Positions 40,901 to 50,399 are shown, counted from the stretch's first letter. The stretch is 64,000 nt of DNA from Anisus vortex (GCA_949126835.1 OX421506.1:13764784-13828783); one strand, 5' to 3'. The notes: generated from the sequence alone by a model not told the origin. A program made the numbers and translations.

Positions 40901-42595
40901 AAAAGTGAAAAATATTGGTGTTTTTTTTTTTGTCTGAACCAACCTGATTAAAACTAAAACTGCAATAAAAAAATCATTATGAACTTGCCCTTATAAAATA
41001 CATTTTTACTTTAAATTTGATTACAACACCATATGTTTGCCAATATGTATTTTGTATTACATATGTTAGAGTAGTTTATAGTCAGTTCTAGACTTTGAAA
41101 CTTTCATCAATTGTTGCTGTTTTTTTGTATCCTCTATAGTTATGGTATTAAAACATATTTTTTTTTAGTGTTTATTTATTATCAATGAATGCCAGAAGAA
41201 TAAGAATATTGCTCTTGTTCCAACTTGTACCTGACCATATGAACATAACTAAAGATAAAACTCTTCTTCTTCATTGGATTCTATAGTCATACACCAGTGG
41301 TTGTAATAAACTATACTGTACTGTCCTCTTTGAGTTTTCATCCAGTCTTACAATTGTTTCTGAGATGACTTAACTGCATTCGGCCAGGAGTCTAAATATG
41401 TGGTTGTAAGGACATTTTTGGAGGTTGTGCTATGGAGTCTACACTTCATTGTCACATTGAGGAGTCACATTGTGTCTAACTCAAAGTAATAACAATTACA
41501 AAACATGATTAGTTCACTATGCATATCATTGGATGTCCAACTTTTTTCAGAGTTCTTTGTCTGATACAACTCTGCACATATGGCTGCAAGTCTCTCTTGT
41601 AGGTTTTTCTCCAGGTGCTCATGGGGCATTCTAGTTTCTTTCTCTCATTATTTTAGTTTCCAATTAAGACCACCTTGGGGTGTCTGTTTTCTGGCATCCT
41701 CAACACATCATCTGTACGTCTCAACTATTTTTTGTGCCTTCTTTGGTAGGTATATCATATATTGAAAAAAAATATTGTGATCAGACTGATGGTACAGTCC
41801 CCATAAACCACCAAAGTTAAGGAGCAGAAAATGATATAGAGCAAGAAATAAGTTTAATATGTGAATTCATCACACTTTCATTTTGTAATATCATTTTCAT
41901 ATATTTACATACAGGCATTAAAATTCATTCGAACTGCAGAACTCAGACCATTTATCATTTTTATAAAAGCTCCTTGCTTGGAAAGAATGAAATATACACG
42001 CTTAGAGAAACATGCTAGGACCACATCGTTAGAAACTACAACACCACTTACAGTAAGTGATTGATTTTATACATTTTTTTGGGGTATATATTTATAAGCG
42101 GGGGCACGGTGACCGAGCGGCAGCAAGTCAGGCTGCTAACTAGAATCTGGGATCAAATGCTAGGATTTACTCCTGAGACTGCAGAGTGTCCCTGGGTCTA
42201 CTCAGCTTTGATGGGTACCTGACATTAGTTAGGGTAAAGTAAATGCAGATGTGTGTTGTGCTGGCCACACAATCCCCTAGTATGCTGTGGCCACAGAAAC
42301 TGGTGAACGCTACTTCACTGGCCCTATGATCAGTTTGGTCTGACTTGTACTTTACTTACTTACTGATTATGTTTTTAAGCTACGACTGACATTGATTTCC
42401 CAAAACATTTTGTTTCAGCCTGAAGAACTGCGAGATATTGTAGAAATGTCTGCCAAAATGGAAGAACGGTACAAACATTTTTTTGATTTCACAATTATGA
42501 ATGATGACCTCCACACTGCCGCTACAGAACTCATTACCATAGCAGGTCATATAGAAAAAAATGAGCAGTGGGTTCCAGTGGGTTGGGCTTTTTAA
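25883..42595 (+). CDS. MPP7: MPP7-like MAGUK scaffold, 18 coding exons, 583 residues
   Basis: A membrane-associated guanylate kinase of the MPP3/4/7 group. Order: L27N (about 16-75), L27C (76-125), PDZ (138-222), SH3 (232-304), basic HOOK linker (305-375), guanylate kinase-like domain (378-583). In animals such proteins bind Lin7 and Dlg through L27 domains and organise junctional polarity complexes at the cytosolic face of the plasma membrane. The closest match I recall is MPP7 (about 576 residues), with near-identical blocks such as [15 protein letters not shown] and [15 protein letters not shown]. Coding exons: 25883-25928, 26040-26158, 27314-27388, 28287-28367, 28820-28951, 29135-29216, 29414-29499, 30282-30353, 34171-34251, 34488-34627, 37007-37056, 37329-37415, 37703-37804, 38612-38692, 39513-39606, 39729-39837, 41915-42052, 42419-42595. 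Every junction is GT-AG and in phase, with no stop. Upstream UTR exons are unknown. The GK P-loop is degenerate ([10 protein letters not shown]), as in non-catalytic MAGUKs. Confidence 0.95.
26040..26158 (+). CDS. MPP7: MPP7-like exon 2 (L27N)
   Basis: Residues 16-55, including [12 protein letters not shown] and [15 protein letters not shown], the core of the first L27 domain. Acceptor TTTTACAG, donor GTAAGT, ends in phase 0. Confidence 0.93.
26213..26470 (+). mobile_element. tRNA-derived SINE in intron 2 of the MPP7-like gene
   Basis: GGGCACCGTGGCCGAGTGGC head, B box GGTTCAAATCC (about 26257-26267), family core, and the tail GCCAATGGGATATTTAAA. Lies 55 bases after the exon 2 donor. Faces the next SINE. 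Confidence 0.9.
26494..26755 (-). mobile_element. tRNA-derived SINE, inverted relative to the previous one
   Basis: Read in reverse: GGGGCACAGTAGCCGAGCGG, B box GGGTTCGAATCC, the shared core and a TACTTTA-type end. About 25 bases separate its tail from the tail of the plus-strand copy. Confidence 0.92.
27314..27388 (+). CDS. MPP7: MPP7-like exon 3 (L27 linker)
   Basis: Residues 56-80, [12 protein letters not shown]...FAVSQAAD. Acceptor follows a long T run; donor GTAAGG. It closes L27N and enters L27C. Confidence 0.9.
27880..27910. repeat. Short CA microsatellite in intron 3
   Basis: A run of about nine CA units, ending CCC, within an intron. Confidence 0.8.
28287..28367 (+). CDS. MPP7: MPP7-like exon 4 (L27C)
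   Basis: Residues 81-107, including [14 protein letters not shown], the second L27 helix pair matching LLKLLSKPNV of vertebrate MPP7. Donor GTAAGT. Confidence 0.93.
28820..28951 (+). CDS. MPP7: MPP7-like exon 5 (end of L27C, start of PDZ)
   Basis: Residues 108-151. Begins [10 protein letters not shown] (L27C end), then an acidic linker, then [14 protein letters not shown], the first strand and carboxylate loop of the PDZ domain. Confidence 0.95.
29135..29216 (+). CDS. MPP7: MPP7-like exon 6 (PDZ core)
   Basis: Residues 152-178 plus one base: [20 protein letters not shown] then GGAAHRSG. With the preceding EPL it forms the PLGA variant of the GLGF loop. Donor GTGAAG. Confidence 0.95.
29414..29499 (+). 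CDS. MPP7: MPP7-like exon 7 (PDZ)
   Basis: Completes residue 179 (G) and runs to 207: [20 protein letters not shown]...[17 protein letters not shown] is the canonical PDZ second half. Donor GTAAGT. Confidence 0.95.
30089..30190 (+). repeat. SINE 3' fragment in intron 7
   Basis: AAAGGTGGCTGTGTGCTGACCACACAATC and the following GAAACTGATGAAAGATGCTT match the 3' half of the SINE family with many changes. Confidence 0.6.
30282..30353 (+). CDS. MPP7: MPP7-like exon 8 (PDZ end and linker)
   Basis: Residues 208-231, [13 protein letters not shown] then [10 protein letters not shown]. The last PDZ strand and the linker to SH3. The next intron (30354-34170) holds a whole piggyBac element. Confidence 0.9.
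30420..32686 (+). mobile_element. Near-intact piggyBac transposon, 2267 bp
   Basis: TTAA target sites at 30416-30419 and 32687-32690. Perfect 13-bp terminal inverted repeats CCCTTTGAGCCCT. The transposase gene inside has a single stop. Lies in intron 8 of the MPP7-like gene, in the same orientation. Perfect ends and an almost complete frame indicate a recent insertion. Confidence 0.97.
30652..32517 (+). pseudogene. piggyBac transposase (PGBD4-like) with one internal stop
   Basis: A frame of 621 codons is broken only by TAA at 31606-31608 (codon 319). No frameshift is needed. piggyBac transposases cut and paste at TTAA in the nucleus. The parts are: an acidic N-terminus; a DDE_Tnp_1_7 core with the expected catalytic aspartates at codon 272 (LSLDEAM), 349 (LVMDRYY) and 458 (GGTDKND); and a Cys-rich C-terminal finger (CAVC...CTQCERYLC). 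The length resembles the 594 residues of the moth enzyme. The stop lies between the first and second aspartate, so a truncated product would be inactive. A GTG at 31639 is not a credible restart. Confidence 0.95.
32752..33469 (+). mobile_element. pogo/Tigger-like deletion derivative, 718 bp
   Basis: Left end CAGTGGTACCTCAGGTTACG and right end CGTAATCCGAAGTACCACTA are near complements, flanked by TA on both sides (32750-32751, 33470-33471). An open frame at 33023-33217 includes [11 protein letters not shown] and a following helix, resembling the CENP-B-type N-terminal DNA-binding domain of pogo transposases. The catalytic domain is missing. It lies 65 bases from the piggyBac end, in intron 8. 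Confidence 0.8.
33777..34019 (+). mobile_element. Diverged tRNA-derived SINE in intron 8
   Basis: GGGGCTAAGTGGCCTTGCAG head, B-box-like GGTACGAATCC, GAGTCTACCCAGCTTTGAGGG core and GCTAGCCACGCAATC. More diverged than the other copies. Confidence 0.8.
34171..34251 (+). CDS. MPP7: MPP7-like exon 9 (SH3)
   Basis: Residues 232-258, [20 protein letters not shown] and EAGLKFK: the ALYDY-like strand and n-Src loop of the MAGUK SH3, with the CREAGLKF block typical of MPPs. Acceptor CTTTTCAG. Confidence 0.95.
34488..34627 (+). CDS. MPP7: MPP7-like exon 10 (SH3)
   Basis: Residues 259-304 plus two bases: [18 protein letters not shown] with the conserved WW pair (273-274) and LIPSKHYQE. About ten residues around 284-293 ([10 protein letters not shown]) look longer than the vertebrate loop. 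The acceptor TTATTGAAAG is weak. Confidence 0.92.
34715..36615 (+). pseudogene. CR1/L2-like LINE copy A in intron 10, interrupted
   Basis: 5'-truncated [15 protein letters not shown], an internal deletion, then [40 protein letters not shown] and the catalytic RLFADDC. The C-terminus continues after a 779-bp insert (35297-36075) with [19 protein letters not shown] and [20 protein letters not shown]. The 3' end is CGTCTGTAATGTATAAGAT. Frameshifts are present. Very similar to copy B at 54165-55711. Confidence 0.92.
35297..36075. mobile_element. 779-bp insert in LINE copy A, possible solo LTR
   Basis: Comparison with copy B places the insertion exactly: ATAAT occurs on both sides (35292-35296, 36076-36080), a 5-bp duplication. 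On the minus strand the insert starts TGCTACGTACTAGAAG and contains a TATATAAAGACCCG promoter-like box, which would suit a solo LTR. The opposite end is not a clean CA, so the class is uncertain. No coding frame. Confidence 0.55.
37007..37056 (+). CDS. MPP7: MPP7-like exon 11 (HOOK)
   Basis: 50 bases, residues 305-321 plus one base: [16 protein letters not shown]. Basic segment after SH3. Donor GTGAGT. Short, but keeps phase with both neighbours. Confidence 0.85.
37329..37415 (+). CDS. MPP7: MPP7-like exon 12 (HOOK)
   Basis: Residues 322-350 plus one base: [20 protein letters not shown] then MYHIVQSG. Lys/Arg-rich HOOK region that in MAGUKs mediates SH3-GK packing and partner binding. Confidence 0.88.
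37703..37804 (+). CDS. MPP7: MPP7-like exon 13 (HOOK to GK)
   Basis: Residues 351-384: [14 protein letters not shown] is the conserved SH3-GK strand of MAGUKs; FRPIIFI begins the GK domain. Donor GTAAGT. Confidence 0.95.
37846..38100. repeat. Possible hAT-derived remnant in intron 13
   Basis: The phrase TGGCTACATGCGGCTCGCTAG resembles the subterminal TGCGGCTC of hAT elements with CAGGGGTCGGCAACC ends (compare 47505). No ends or coding frame found. Confidence 0.35.
38612..38692 (+). CDS. MPP7: MPP7-like exon 14 (GK P-loop)
   Basis: Residues 385-411: [19 protein letters not shown]. The Walker A lysine and serine are replaced (R391, N392), so ATP binding is not expected. Confidence 0.95.
38781..38900 (-). 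repeat. piggyBac end relic in intron 14
   Basis: TTAA then CCCTTTGAACCCT, 12 of 13 bases identical to the terminal repeat of the piggyBac at 30420. GGCTCCTGGG and an ATAACAGACATA-like stretch match the subterminal part of that element's 3' end. The other end is not found, so this is a fragment. Confidence 0.6.
39513..39606 (+). CDS. MPP7: MPP7-like exon 15 (GK)
   Basis: Residues 412-442 plus two bases: [20 protein letters not shown]. Matches the GMP-binding region of guanylate kinases (TTR.P...G.DY.F), with altered residues as in MAGUKs. Confidence 0.95.
39729..39837 (+). CDS. MPP7: MPP7-like exon 16 (GK)
   Basis: Residues 443-479: [20 protein letters not shown] then [11 protein letters not shown]. 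The FxExGxYxxxxYGT signature is complete. Confidence 0.97.
40155..40823. mobile_element. piggyBac-type MITE, 669 bp, in intron 16
   Basis: TTAA at 40151-40154 and 40824-40827. Ends CGCTTTCTCTCCGGA and TCCGGAAAGAAAGAG are imperfect inverted repeats. Near the left end a 34-38-base unit is repeated (GGATCGACAATCCCAGCGTC and GGATCGACGATGCCAGCGTC). No transposase. A different family from the 30420 element. Confidence 0.85.
41270..41780 (-). pseudogene. RTE-like LINE C-terminal remnant in intron 16
   Basis: Minus-strand readings include [18 protein letters not shown] and [20 protein letters not shown], which resemble the tail after the RT ([15 protein letters not shown] and TW.K.L..EL) of RTE-type endonuclease-RT elements. 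The frame is badly broken. Confidence 0.45.
41915..42052 (+). CDS. MPP7: MPP7-like exon 17 (GK)
   Basis: Residues 480-525: [20 protein letters not shown] and [10 protein letters not shown]. Donor GTAAGT. The ALK..R...L.P.IIFI block is characteristic. Confidence 0.95.
42101..42354 (+). mobile_element. tRNA-derived SINE in intron 17
   Basis: GGGGCACGGTGACCGAGCGG head, a degenerate B box, GTCTACTCAGCTTTGATGGG core, CTGGCCACACAATCC, and terminal TTGGTCTGACTTGTACTTTA. It ends 64 bases before the exon 18 acceptor. Confidence 0.9.
42419..42595 (+). CDS. MPP7: MPP7-like exon 18 (GK end, stop)
   Basis: Residues 526-583 plus [33 protein letters not shown] and the terminal WVPVGWAF, the usual WVPxxW ending of MPP proteins. 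Confidence 0.97.
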   Translation, partial: PEELRDIVEMSAKMEERYKHFFDFTIMNDDLHTAATELITIAGHIEKNEQWVPVGWAF

Positions 42596-43200
42596 CATTT
42601 CATACATCTTGTTAAGCATATACTTAATCACTTATCTCAGGGAATTATCTTTGCTTATATTTTTTATTTGCAAATAATTTTATGTCAAAAATATCAAAAA
42701 TTCTAAGTGAATTATTTATTTTATATTGTGTTTATTTAAATATTTAACATTGTAGTCAAATAGTTTCTTTTTAAAACTTAAATCTAATTATTTATTGCAA
42801 GAAATCTTCTTCTTTTTACTCATTCCTTTTAAGCTTATTTTTTTATTATAAATTTATGAAGGAAAAAAATTATGCTTTTATATTTTTGTCTTTTTTTTTC
42901 ATAAATGTTACTGTGACACTTTTAGTTCATTAGGCAGATTTATAAAAAAAATCAACTCTGTAATTTTTTGTAACAACTAGAAGCTTTTTTAGTAGTAAAA
43001 AAAAAAGCACCTAAAAATACAATATTTTTTTTTACAAATTGAGATAATATATAGAGTCTAAAAGATTAAATGAGAAATCTTTTCATTAATTTACTTTAAA
43101 GTTGTCTTGCCCATCTAATTAAAACAAAGATATTATTTACTATGTGCAATATATACATTATTTTCCATGCATGATAAGAATAACATTTTATTTAATAAAC
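42596..43200 (+). other. MPP7: Probable 3' UTR of the MPP7-like gene
   Basis: A+T-rich sequence after the stop codon. The first clear AATAAA lies at 43194-43199 and may set the 3' end. Transcript evidence would be required. Confidence 0.4.
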
Positions 43201-43579
43201 TGATTCCCTAACTAATGAAGGCCTGTATACTTATGGTCTACTTTTAATGCCTTCTCATTAATTCACTATCATGATTTTTTTTTGGCTTTCACCAACCTAA
43301 TTTTTATATAGACCATAACCCACTTTGCAGCTTAATGGCTTGATACCCAACTATGTGCCGTTTATACATATAGACAATCTTTTTGATAAACAAATGTCTG
43401 TTTAATATGCAAGTAATGCATTGAAGAGACAAAACAATGAGAATAATTTATAGTAATGAGGTCTTATTGGTGTGGAGAAACAACTGTTGAGAATTTAGAA
43501 AATGTTTAAGTAGGTACACAGCTAAAAATGGGATAGATCTACTTGAAAACCTTGTATTTAAAACCTTTTTTTTATTTCT

Positions 43580-43748
43580 TATCTTACATGTTACAGACGC
43601 TCCTTCTACAAAGAAGACCATTGCGTCCTACGCTTATCCATGGTCTGAGTCTAGTCTTGCATTTTGATAAGTGTTTTAAATGATGTTAAGTTACTGGTTT
43701 TCCTGGTTTGTTCAGGCAACCCATTCCATTTCTTTCCCTATCTGTCTG
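43580..43748 (-). repeat. CR1/L2-like LINE 3' fragment
   Basis: Reverse complement matches the 3' end of the LINE at 54165-55711: CCATTCCATTTC...GGTTTTCCTGGTTTGTTCAGG, then TTGCATTTTGATAAGTG and ACGCTCCTTCTACAAAGAAG. Confidence 0.85.
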
Positions 43749-43989
43749 CAAAGTAGTTCTTCTGAATAAAAATAGGAGGTGAAAGAAAACATGTGTACCG
43801 GTATGCTTTGAATAAAATATTTTTAGATATGATTTGAAATTGCTCTCATACATCTAGTACATACATAAACTTACCTTAGCAGAAGAATGCGAGATATCAT
43901 TTATAGAATTGTTTTTAAAGTATGCAATTTATCTTATTTTACAGTTACATTATAATTTTCTTCTAGGAAGAAGATGATAACACTTTACT

Positions 43990-44105
43990 GATACATGTTG
44001 TGGTTTAAAGTCTAGACTTGCATTTGGCATAAAGTTAAGAATGCAGTTTTGGGTTTTCCTGATTAGTTCAGGCAATAAAACCCATTCCATGCCTACATAG
44101 AGAAA
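43990..44105 (-). repeat. Older LINE 3' fragment of the same family
   Basis: GTCTAGACTTGCATTTGGCA, GGTTTTCCTGATTAGTTCAGG and CCCATTCCATGCC keep the order of the preceding fragment with more changes. Confidence 0.7.
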
Positions 44106-44109
44106 GAAA

Positions 44110-47100
44110 TCAATTTTTTTTTTATCTATATGACTTTCTGGATACTGTATTAAATTATTGTATTGAATTTTAAAGTTTTCATATATACTTTCTTAAATGT
44201 ATTTTTAGTACTTTACTTTTTAATTTTCTTAGTTGAAGTCAGAAGTGTCTTATAAGCCTAGATTAGTGGTTTTACACAAAAATTGTTTAGATAATTAATT
44301 ATAACTTTGTCATTATAATACTTTTTCACGGAAAGGATTGCTCTCCAAATTAAACTGCTCTAAAACTTAATTGGAGAATTATTTTCAATTAGTATTAATA
44401 TATGTAAATATTGTCCATTAATATTTTTACTGTATTCAACATTCTGAAGATATTTCTCTTTAGCATTAATTAAATCAGATAACCTCTACTAATTAAGTTT
44501 TTATGTACAGGTAATTTAAATGGTTCACAGTAAAAATCTTTTAATTGTATGAATTAATGAAGATATTAATTAGAAATGGATGCAAGCCGTTGATTGAATT
44601 AATGAATGGCAACTTTTAATCAATCGTTCTACATGTAAAATTGTTAGATACAAAGAATGGATACAATTTCTTGTGAATATGTTTTTGTTTAACTTTCATT
44701 ATTTTTTTTTTGAATTAGTACAAGAAATATTGAAATTTAGAGTTGTCACCCCTGATTATATGCTTTTTTTCCACATCATTTTCTTTTGTTATTTTAAGAT
44801 AACAGTTTTTAATTCTGTAATATATTTTGCATACAAGCTTTTTAGTACTTTTTTTTTTTTACATCCAAGGAATATTTGATATGAGATATGCTTGCCCCCC
44901 CCCCCCTTCCTTTACAGTCCATACTTTTTATTTGATCATGAAAACAAGGTGCTTCATGATATGATTTGAGTGAATTTTCAATTCTACCTTGCTCCAACGA
45001 CTTAGCCTTTATTCTTTGAAATTATTTCTTTGCATTATACAATTACTGACTGGTATTTATATTCTTCATAACTAAGTCTTTGTATTATACAAATATTATA
45101 GGCAACAGGTTTTTCTTGTTCTTCCATATTTTTATAGTATTTTAACATCTTGGTTTATGTGTCCTGGCATGATTGCAGTTGAGAGTAATGATAAAAATAG
45201 GGTTACATATATTATTATGTTGATTATTAAGAATAGTTCTATTGAAGACTGTATGGCTACTGTTTGTAGTCTGAAGATTATCTTTTGTTGAACTGTGTTA
45301 CTTGTCATGGTTTTTATTTGTAACTGCTTGTAAATGATAAAATAATTGTTTAGTTAATTATCTACAAATACCACTAAGACTTTACAGTTATTTTGTTTTG
45401 TATGAATGATTTAAAAATATTTGTTACAGTAGGAGCACCACTATATCCTAATTGTAGTTTTACATTTTCCAATGATTTTATTTTCATGTTAAAATTAATA
45501 GGATTACTAATTTGGTTCAGTGGTTTTTAACACAACTTTTTTCCTGTGCTTAGAACAATTTTTGACTTAAATATAATGATTTCATAATTTAGCCCTCTAT
45601 GCTTTTCAAAGTGCAAACTTTTAAAAAAATGTTACAGTGAATTATAATAAATCAATTTACGTAATTATTCAATAATTCTGCATTTAAAAAAAATATTAGC
45701 TAGGAACTATCCTGCCAGATTATCCTTTATATATTTGTATTTTAAGATTTAATGCAATCAGCTGATGATCTATCATATTTGATATTTATTTATAAGATGC
45801 AATAAGCAGCAAAGCATTGTATTGTGTACATTAATGGCAGCAACAATTACTGTGACCTTGCTAGTTAAAACCTTTTTTTTTTTTAAAGATTCCTACATAT
45901 TGTCTTGTGAGGAATAATTTTAATGTATTAAAATACTTGCATAATCTTAATTAATTAATTAACATTTTTGAAATATTTATTACAAATATTTTATTTTATC
46001 ATAAGAGATTGAGAGAATTTTCATAGCATATAGCTTGGTAATTAATGCATTAATTATGGTAAGTTTTCTTGTAAAAAGCTTACTATAATATCTGATTAAT
46101 AAATATTGTTTCTTTCTTAGGTGTTACTTGTGTGTTTATTGTTTGTCTTGCCCTGCTTGTTGTCGGACAACTAGACTGGATAGTCCAGCATTACAGTAGA
46201 CTGTCCAGTGTACAAAGAAATACTGGACATATATAATGATATATCTGATTTTTTCAAATGGGCAGTTTACCCAGGAGGGCAAAGATAGAAATGTTTCTGA
46301 TATTTTCTGAAAAGATATCTGTTAAAAACCCTACGTTACAATAGTATTAGAGAGATCATCATATGCATTCAGAGTAAATATTTTCTGTAGGGATTTAGCC
46401 TTTTACTTTGTACGTTTTTGGTGCAGTAACAATTCTACAGGTTGGTTGCAAAAATTAACAATTGTTATTTGGAATTGTTTGATAAAAGCCATGCAAAATA
46501 CATTTTTGCATAAAGATGAAAATGTCATTAGATCTTCAAAATATGTTAGTCAATCTATAGTTGCAAGTCTTAAGAAATGGGCTCAAGTAAGCAGTATATA
46601 TCCTTGTTGGGAGAAAAAAATGCATCTAGATTTATCTTTTTTATGTGTGTTGTTTGAAAGCTAAAATTTGGACTATTGATAGAGTTTGGTATATATCCTC
46701 CTATATTGCATATTTATACCATTTCACCAGGATCAATAAGCTACATGATTATAGACTACATGCTATAGGCATAATAATAAGCTTATAATGTGCTCTAATT
46801 GAAAATATTAGTTGTCTAATATAATAACGTACGAGGCCTATATTATTATTTAAAAAATTACAATCAAGCAGGCCAAATTTTATTTAATTGATCACCTTTT
46901 GCAAGAGCAAGTAGCCTATAAGGCATATACTATTATACGCACACATTTCCCAACACATAGCCTACTATATGTGTTGACTTATTTAGCCATTTGCTATTAA
47001 GCGGCAGAGTCGAGTCATCACTATTACTATACTATTAGAGTCAGTCGTGCTTGCAAGGACTTTTATTTTTATATATAGAGTCCAAAAGATCTATGCCTGC

Positions 47101-47490
47101 TAATCGACGGGATGTAGCTAGTTCTCATATGGTACCATTCCGTCAGTGGCGCGATCATAGAGGTCAGGACACCACTGGATCAACACACGGATATCATGAG
47201 AGACAGCTATTATAAGTTAGAAAAGTAGGCTACACTACTCAGACTATTCAAAAGATAGTAGGTCTATAATGGAATGGGTTATCGTAATATTACATGTTTT
47301 TCGCTTTGCTCTGAAAAAAAAAGTGAACAAAGAGAGAGATAGGGGGGGGTTCTGTCATAATTCCGGTTATTTCGCTGCGGGCATTCAGTCGCACCGTCCG
47401 AGAGTCCGCTGCAATTTCCGTCATCCGACTGAGATTGTTCCCTTAGAGACGGATTTATAGGCCCCTAATATTACTAATAAGCTTTAACAA
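44110..47490. other. Long intergenic A+T-rich stretch
   Basis: No convincing gene. Includes a poly-C run near 44885, ACTGGACAGTC-type fragments at 46170-46220 that may be repeat-derived, and a more G+C-rich patch at 47080-47460 with no coding signal. Confidence 0.4.
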
Positions 47491-47504
47491 GCCATGCATG
47501 TAGG

Positions 47505-47580
47505 CCAGGGGTCGGCAACCTGCGGCTCTTCCGATGACAAGATGCGGCTCTCCAGTTCCATGCGCAAATATTAATAGTTA
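47505..47580 (+). repeat. hAT terminus-like sequence
   Basis: CAGGGGTCGGCAACCTGCGG followed by CTCTTCCGATG and TGCGGCTCTCCAG is the typical start of a common invertebrate hAT family. A partner end was not found. Confidence 0.55.
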
Positions 47581-47814
47581 TATTCTTTTATCTTCAAAAT
47601 TCATAAAAAATATTACACTGCAAATATATATAGCCTATTTACTGAAAACAGGATAAAATCACTCAACAGAGAACAGTGATAATAGGTAGAGTAATAATAA
47701 TAGCCAAATATTAATACTTGTATATCCCGTTGGGAACAGTTCTAAGCTTATACGCCGTCAACAGTTACAGGCCGAGTACAGACAACGAATTAAAGACGAA
47801 AATGTATACATGTA

Positions 47815-48450
47815 CAGGTGAATACTGCTACTTGAATAGGTGCGTCTTCAGCCGGCTCCTGAAGGTGTTGAAGCTAGGGCTCTGGCGAAGCTGTAGAGGG
47901 AAGGCATTCCAAGCGGACGGCCCCATAGGAGAATGCACGTTGGCCAGCGAACACTAGCCTTGCACGAGGGATCTGAAGAGTTAGTGCATCAGAAGCCGAG
48001 CGGTAACCAGTGCAGAGATCGGAGCAGAGGAGTAATATGAGTCGACTTCTTCTACTTAAGGACCAGTCGGGAAGCACAGTTCTGGACACGTTGGAGGCCC
48101 TGAAGGGAGGAGGCCAAGAGGCCAGCCAAGAGCGAATTCCAATAATCCAAGCGGCAAAAGAGGAGAGAGATGACAAGCTTAGCACATGCTTCCTTAGTGA
48201 GATAGCGACGGATGGCGGCAATACGACGCAGATGGGAGATGCAGATTGTGGTGAGGAAAGAGATTTGGGGCTGCATGGACAGCGTGGAGTTCACATAGAC
48301 GCCAAGGCTCTTGACAGTCGGGGAGAAAGGTACTGTTGCGTCGGCCAGCTGAAGATCGGACGCAGTGAGGGACACGACCCTCCGTCTCGTACCGACGATA
48401 AGAGCTTCAGTCTCCTCACTGTTCAACTTTAACTTGTTTTCCGTCATCCA
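47815..48450 (-). pseudogene. CR1/L2-like LINE remnant, RT C-terminus
   Basis: The minus strand from 48447 reads MTENKLKLNSEETEALIVGT, SLGVYVNSTLSMQPQISFLT, IRRYLTKEACAKLVISLLF and RLDYWNSLLAG...LQRVQNCASRL, the post-palm region of CR1/Rex-type RTs. After a frameshift, FAGQRAFSYGAVRLECLPST and RLKTHLFK close the protein. A different family from the LINEs at 34715 and 54165. Higher G+C than its surroundings. Confidence 0.88.
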
Positions 48451-48829
48451 GTTGTCTTGTTCGTTTGTAGATCTATGAATGGGTGGAGACTAATGTAATT
48501 GTTAGCAAGGCAGTGTGACCGATTAAAATTTTAGAAAACGTCACTTCGCTGTCTAGCGTAGGTTTGGACATTGTGTTTCAATTGGATAGTTTTGCATTAA
48601 ACCCGCAACCAGTATAATTTTATTACAAGAGCTGCCAATAAGTTTAAGTGTGTATTGGTAAACTGAGCAAGAAACAGTTTTGTAAAAAAAACATATAAAT
48701 TCACTGTAGGCTGATGGGCAGCTTGCATTTGGTTGGGCAACTTTAAAGCTCATGCTAGGCTATAAGAGTCTTTAAAAAAAAGGATAATTCTTTTCTTGTA
48801 CAAATGATCACCTGTGTATTAATTATATT

Positions 48830-49080
48830 CTTAACATGTTAATACTAATTTTTTTTTATGTATTTGGCTGTATGCCTACAAAACAAAATATTACAAAAGC
48901 CGGACATTTTAAAGGTTTTGTGCTTTGCCTGCCGGACGGAGGACAAGAGTCTAAAAAGGAGGTCATGTCATCCTTTTGTCGGACATTAGGCAACCCTAGT
49001 CTAGCGAGACATGGTGGCTGGAATAACAAAGGAACACAAACACACCAACAAACTGTCTGCATAGTAGGCCCTACGTTCAA
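48830..49080. repeat. Unclassified repeat-like segment
   Basis: GCCGGACATTTTAAAGGTTTTG and CTGCCGGACGGAGGACAAG with GTCGGACATTAGGCAACCCT look like transposon ends (ACTGGACA/GCCGGACA type) and relate loosely to 46170-46220. The open frames on both strands here have no family resemblance. Confidence 0.4.
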
Positions 49081-49395
49081 AAACCCAGTTTTTGCCGCTC
49101 AGTACATCTAAATTAGGCGCCAGAGACTGGTGTTCGTTATGTAAGCCATGTAAGCGATGGCTGGGATTGGCATTAGAACTAAGAACAACAATAGGCCCTC
49201 TCTGAGACTATAAGTAGCCTAATGTTTGCAAAGCATTGAATGAAGTGTATTGTGTGAATCTCTAACATGGTTATTTAAACAAATGTTCTTCAGAAAAATA
49301 ATTCGTGGCCCACAACATAAAGTACGGAATGCTTAGCCTACCTAAGAATACCAAATTTCCTTTTAACATCCCTAATTCTGATATATATATAGACT

Positions 49396-50265
49396 CAGGG
49401 CCGGTTCTAGCGATTGCGGGGCCCTATGCGAAACGGATTGCGCGGGGCCCAGTCTGGGTAGGGATAAGGATAATAAGTGAAGATTAAGAGTTTGTAAGTA
49501 CGAAATCACGATCAAATCAACTTTACTTTACGAGCTTTGCGTGTAGCGAAGTCATACAGTATATCATCAAAATTCTGTTTTCTACATAGATCACGCTCGA
49601 TAGCAAGAATTACCAAGTTGTTCAATCTATCTTCGTGAATTGTTGACCTCAAGTAATTCTTGATTAGTTTGAGGCGCGAGAAGCTTCTTTCACCAGATGC
49701 CACAGTTACGGGTATTGTTAAAAATATTCTGAGTGCAACTAAGTAGTTTGGGAAAGCAGTGTATCTTTCATTAGTGGACAGATAACTCAAATTTTCTACC
49801 GGGGTATTTGGTAGAATATGCCTTAAAGATTCCATTTCATCAGCTAATTCTCGCCTACATATATCTGTCGACTGGTCTGTTGAGGACGTCAATGCTTGCT
49901 TTCGTATGTCATCACGCTGAAGGCTATTTGAAGCTGACAAGAAACCCAAATAGATTGTGGTTTGATTTCAGCAGTTCAAAACTCGGCTGCAAGGACTGAA
50001 TTGCAGTGTCCACATTTATGTTGAAGCAATTTATCCTGTAGTCATCTTCATGCATTTCCAGGTGTGAAGTTTCCTACATATTTATCATACTTCCTTTTCA
50101 TTTGACGTTTGGCTGGAAAGATTGCAACAACTTCCAAGTTTTCAGACGATTTCTTTGCTGTAACAAGAATCTGAACAAACCCATCCACTCTCAGTTTCCT
50201 AATAGCCAAGTCATCAAGTTGTTGTACGAATCCATTGCAGTGCTCAAATCTACTTTTCACCTTGC
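49396..50265 (-). pseudogene. Second hAT transposase remnant (ZMYM/TTF type)
   Basis: On the minus strand 49949-49512 gives 145 residues ending in the hAT dimerisation domain (TVASGERSFSRLKLIKNYLR, then LAIERDLC). 50260-50048 (DLAIRKLRVDGFVQILVTAK, IFPAKRQMKRKYD) is an upstream part in another frame. CAGGGCCGGTTCTAGCG at 49396 looks like the 3' terminus. No matching CCGGCCCTG 5' end is seen, so the copy is truncated or decayed. It is related to, but distinct from, the element at 18887. Confidence 0.85.
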
Positions 50266-50399
50266 AGTTCTTTAATCATAAAATTGACCTGGAAGAACAT
50301 GTCGGCGGGCGGTCACTTGCTACCTCTAAGCAGGAGATGCTTTATTTTTTTCTTTGCGCATCATTGCTACGGTACTACTCACCTTCCCTATGTTTTGTC

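Noticed and set aside
47718..48432. Plus-strand frames of 79 and 140 residues
   Set aside because: Antisense shadows of the LINE remnant on the minus strand.
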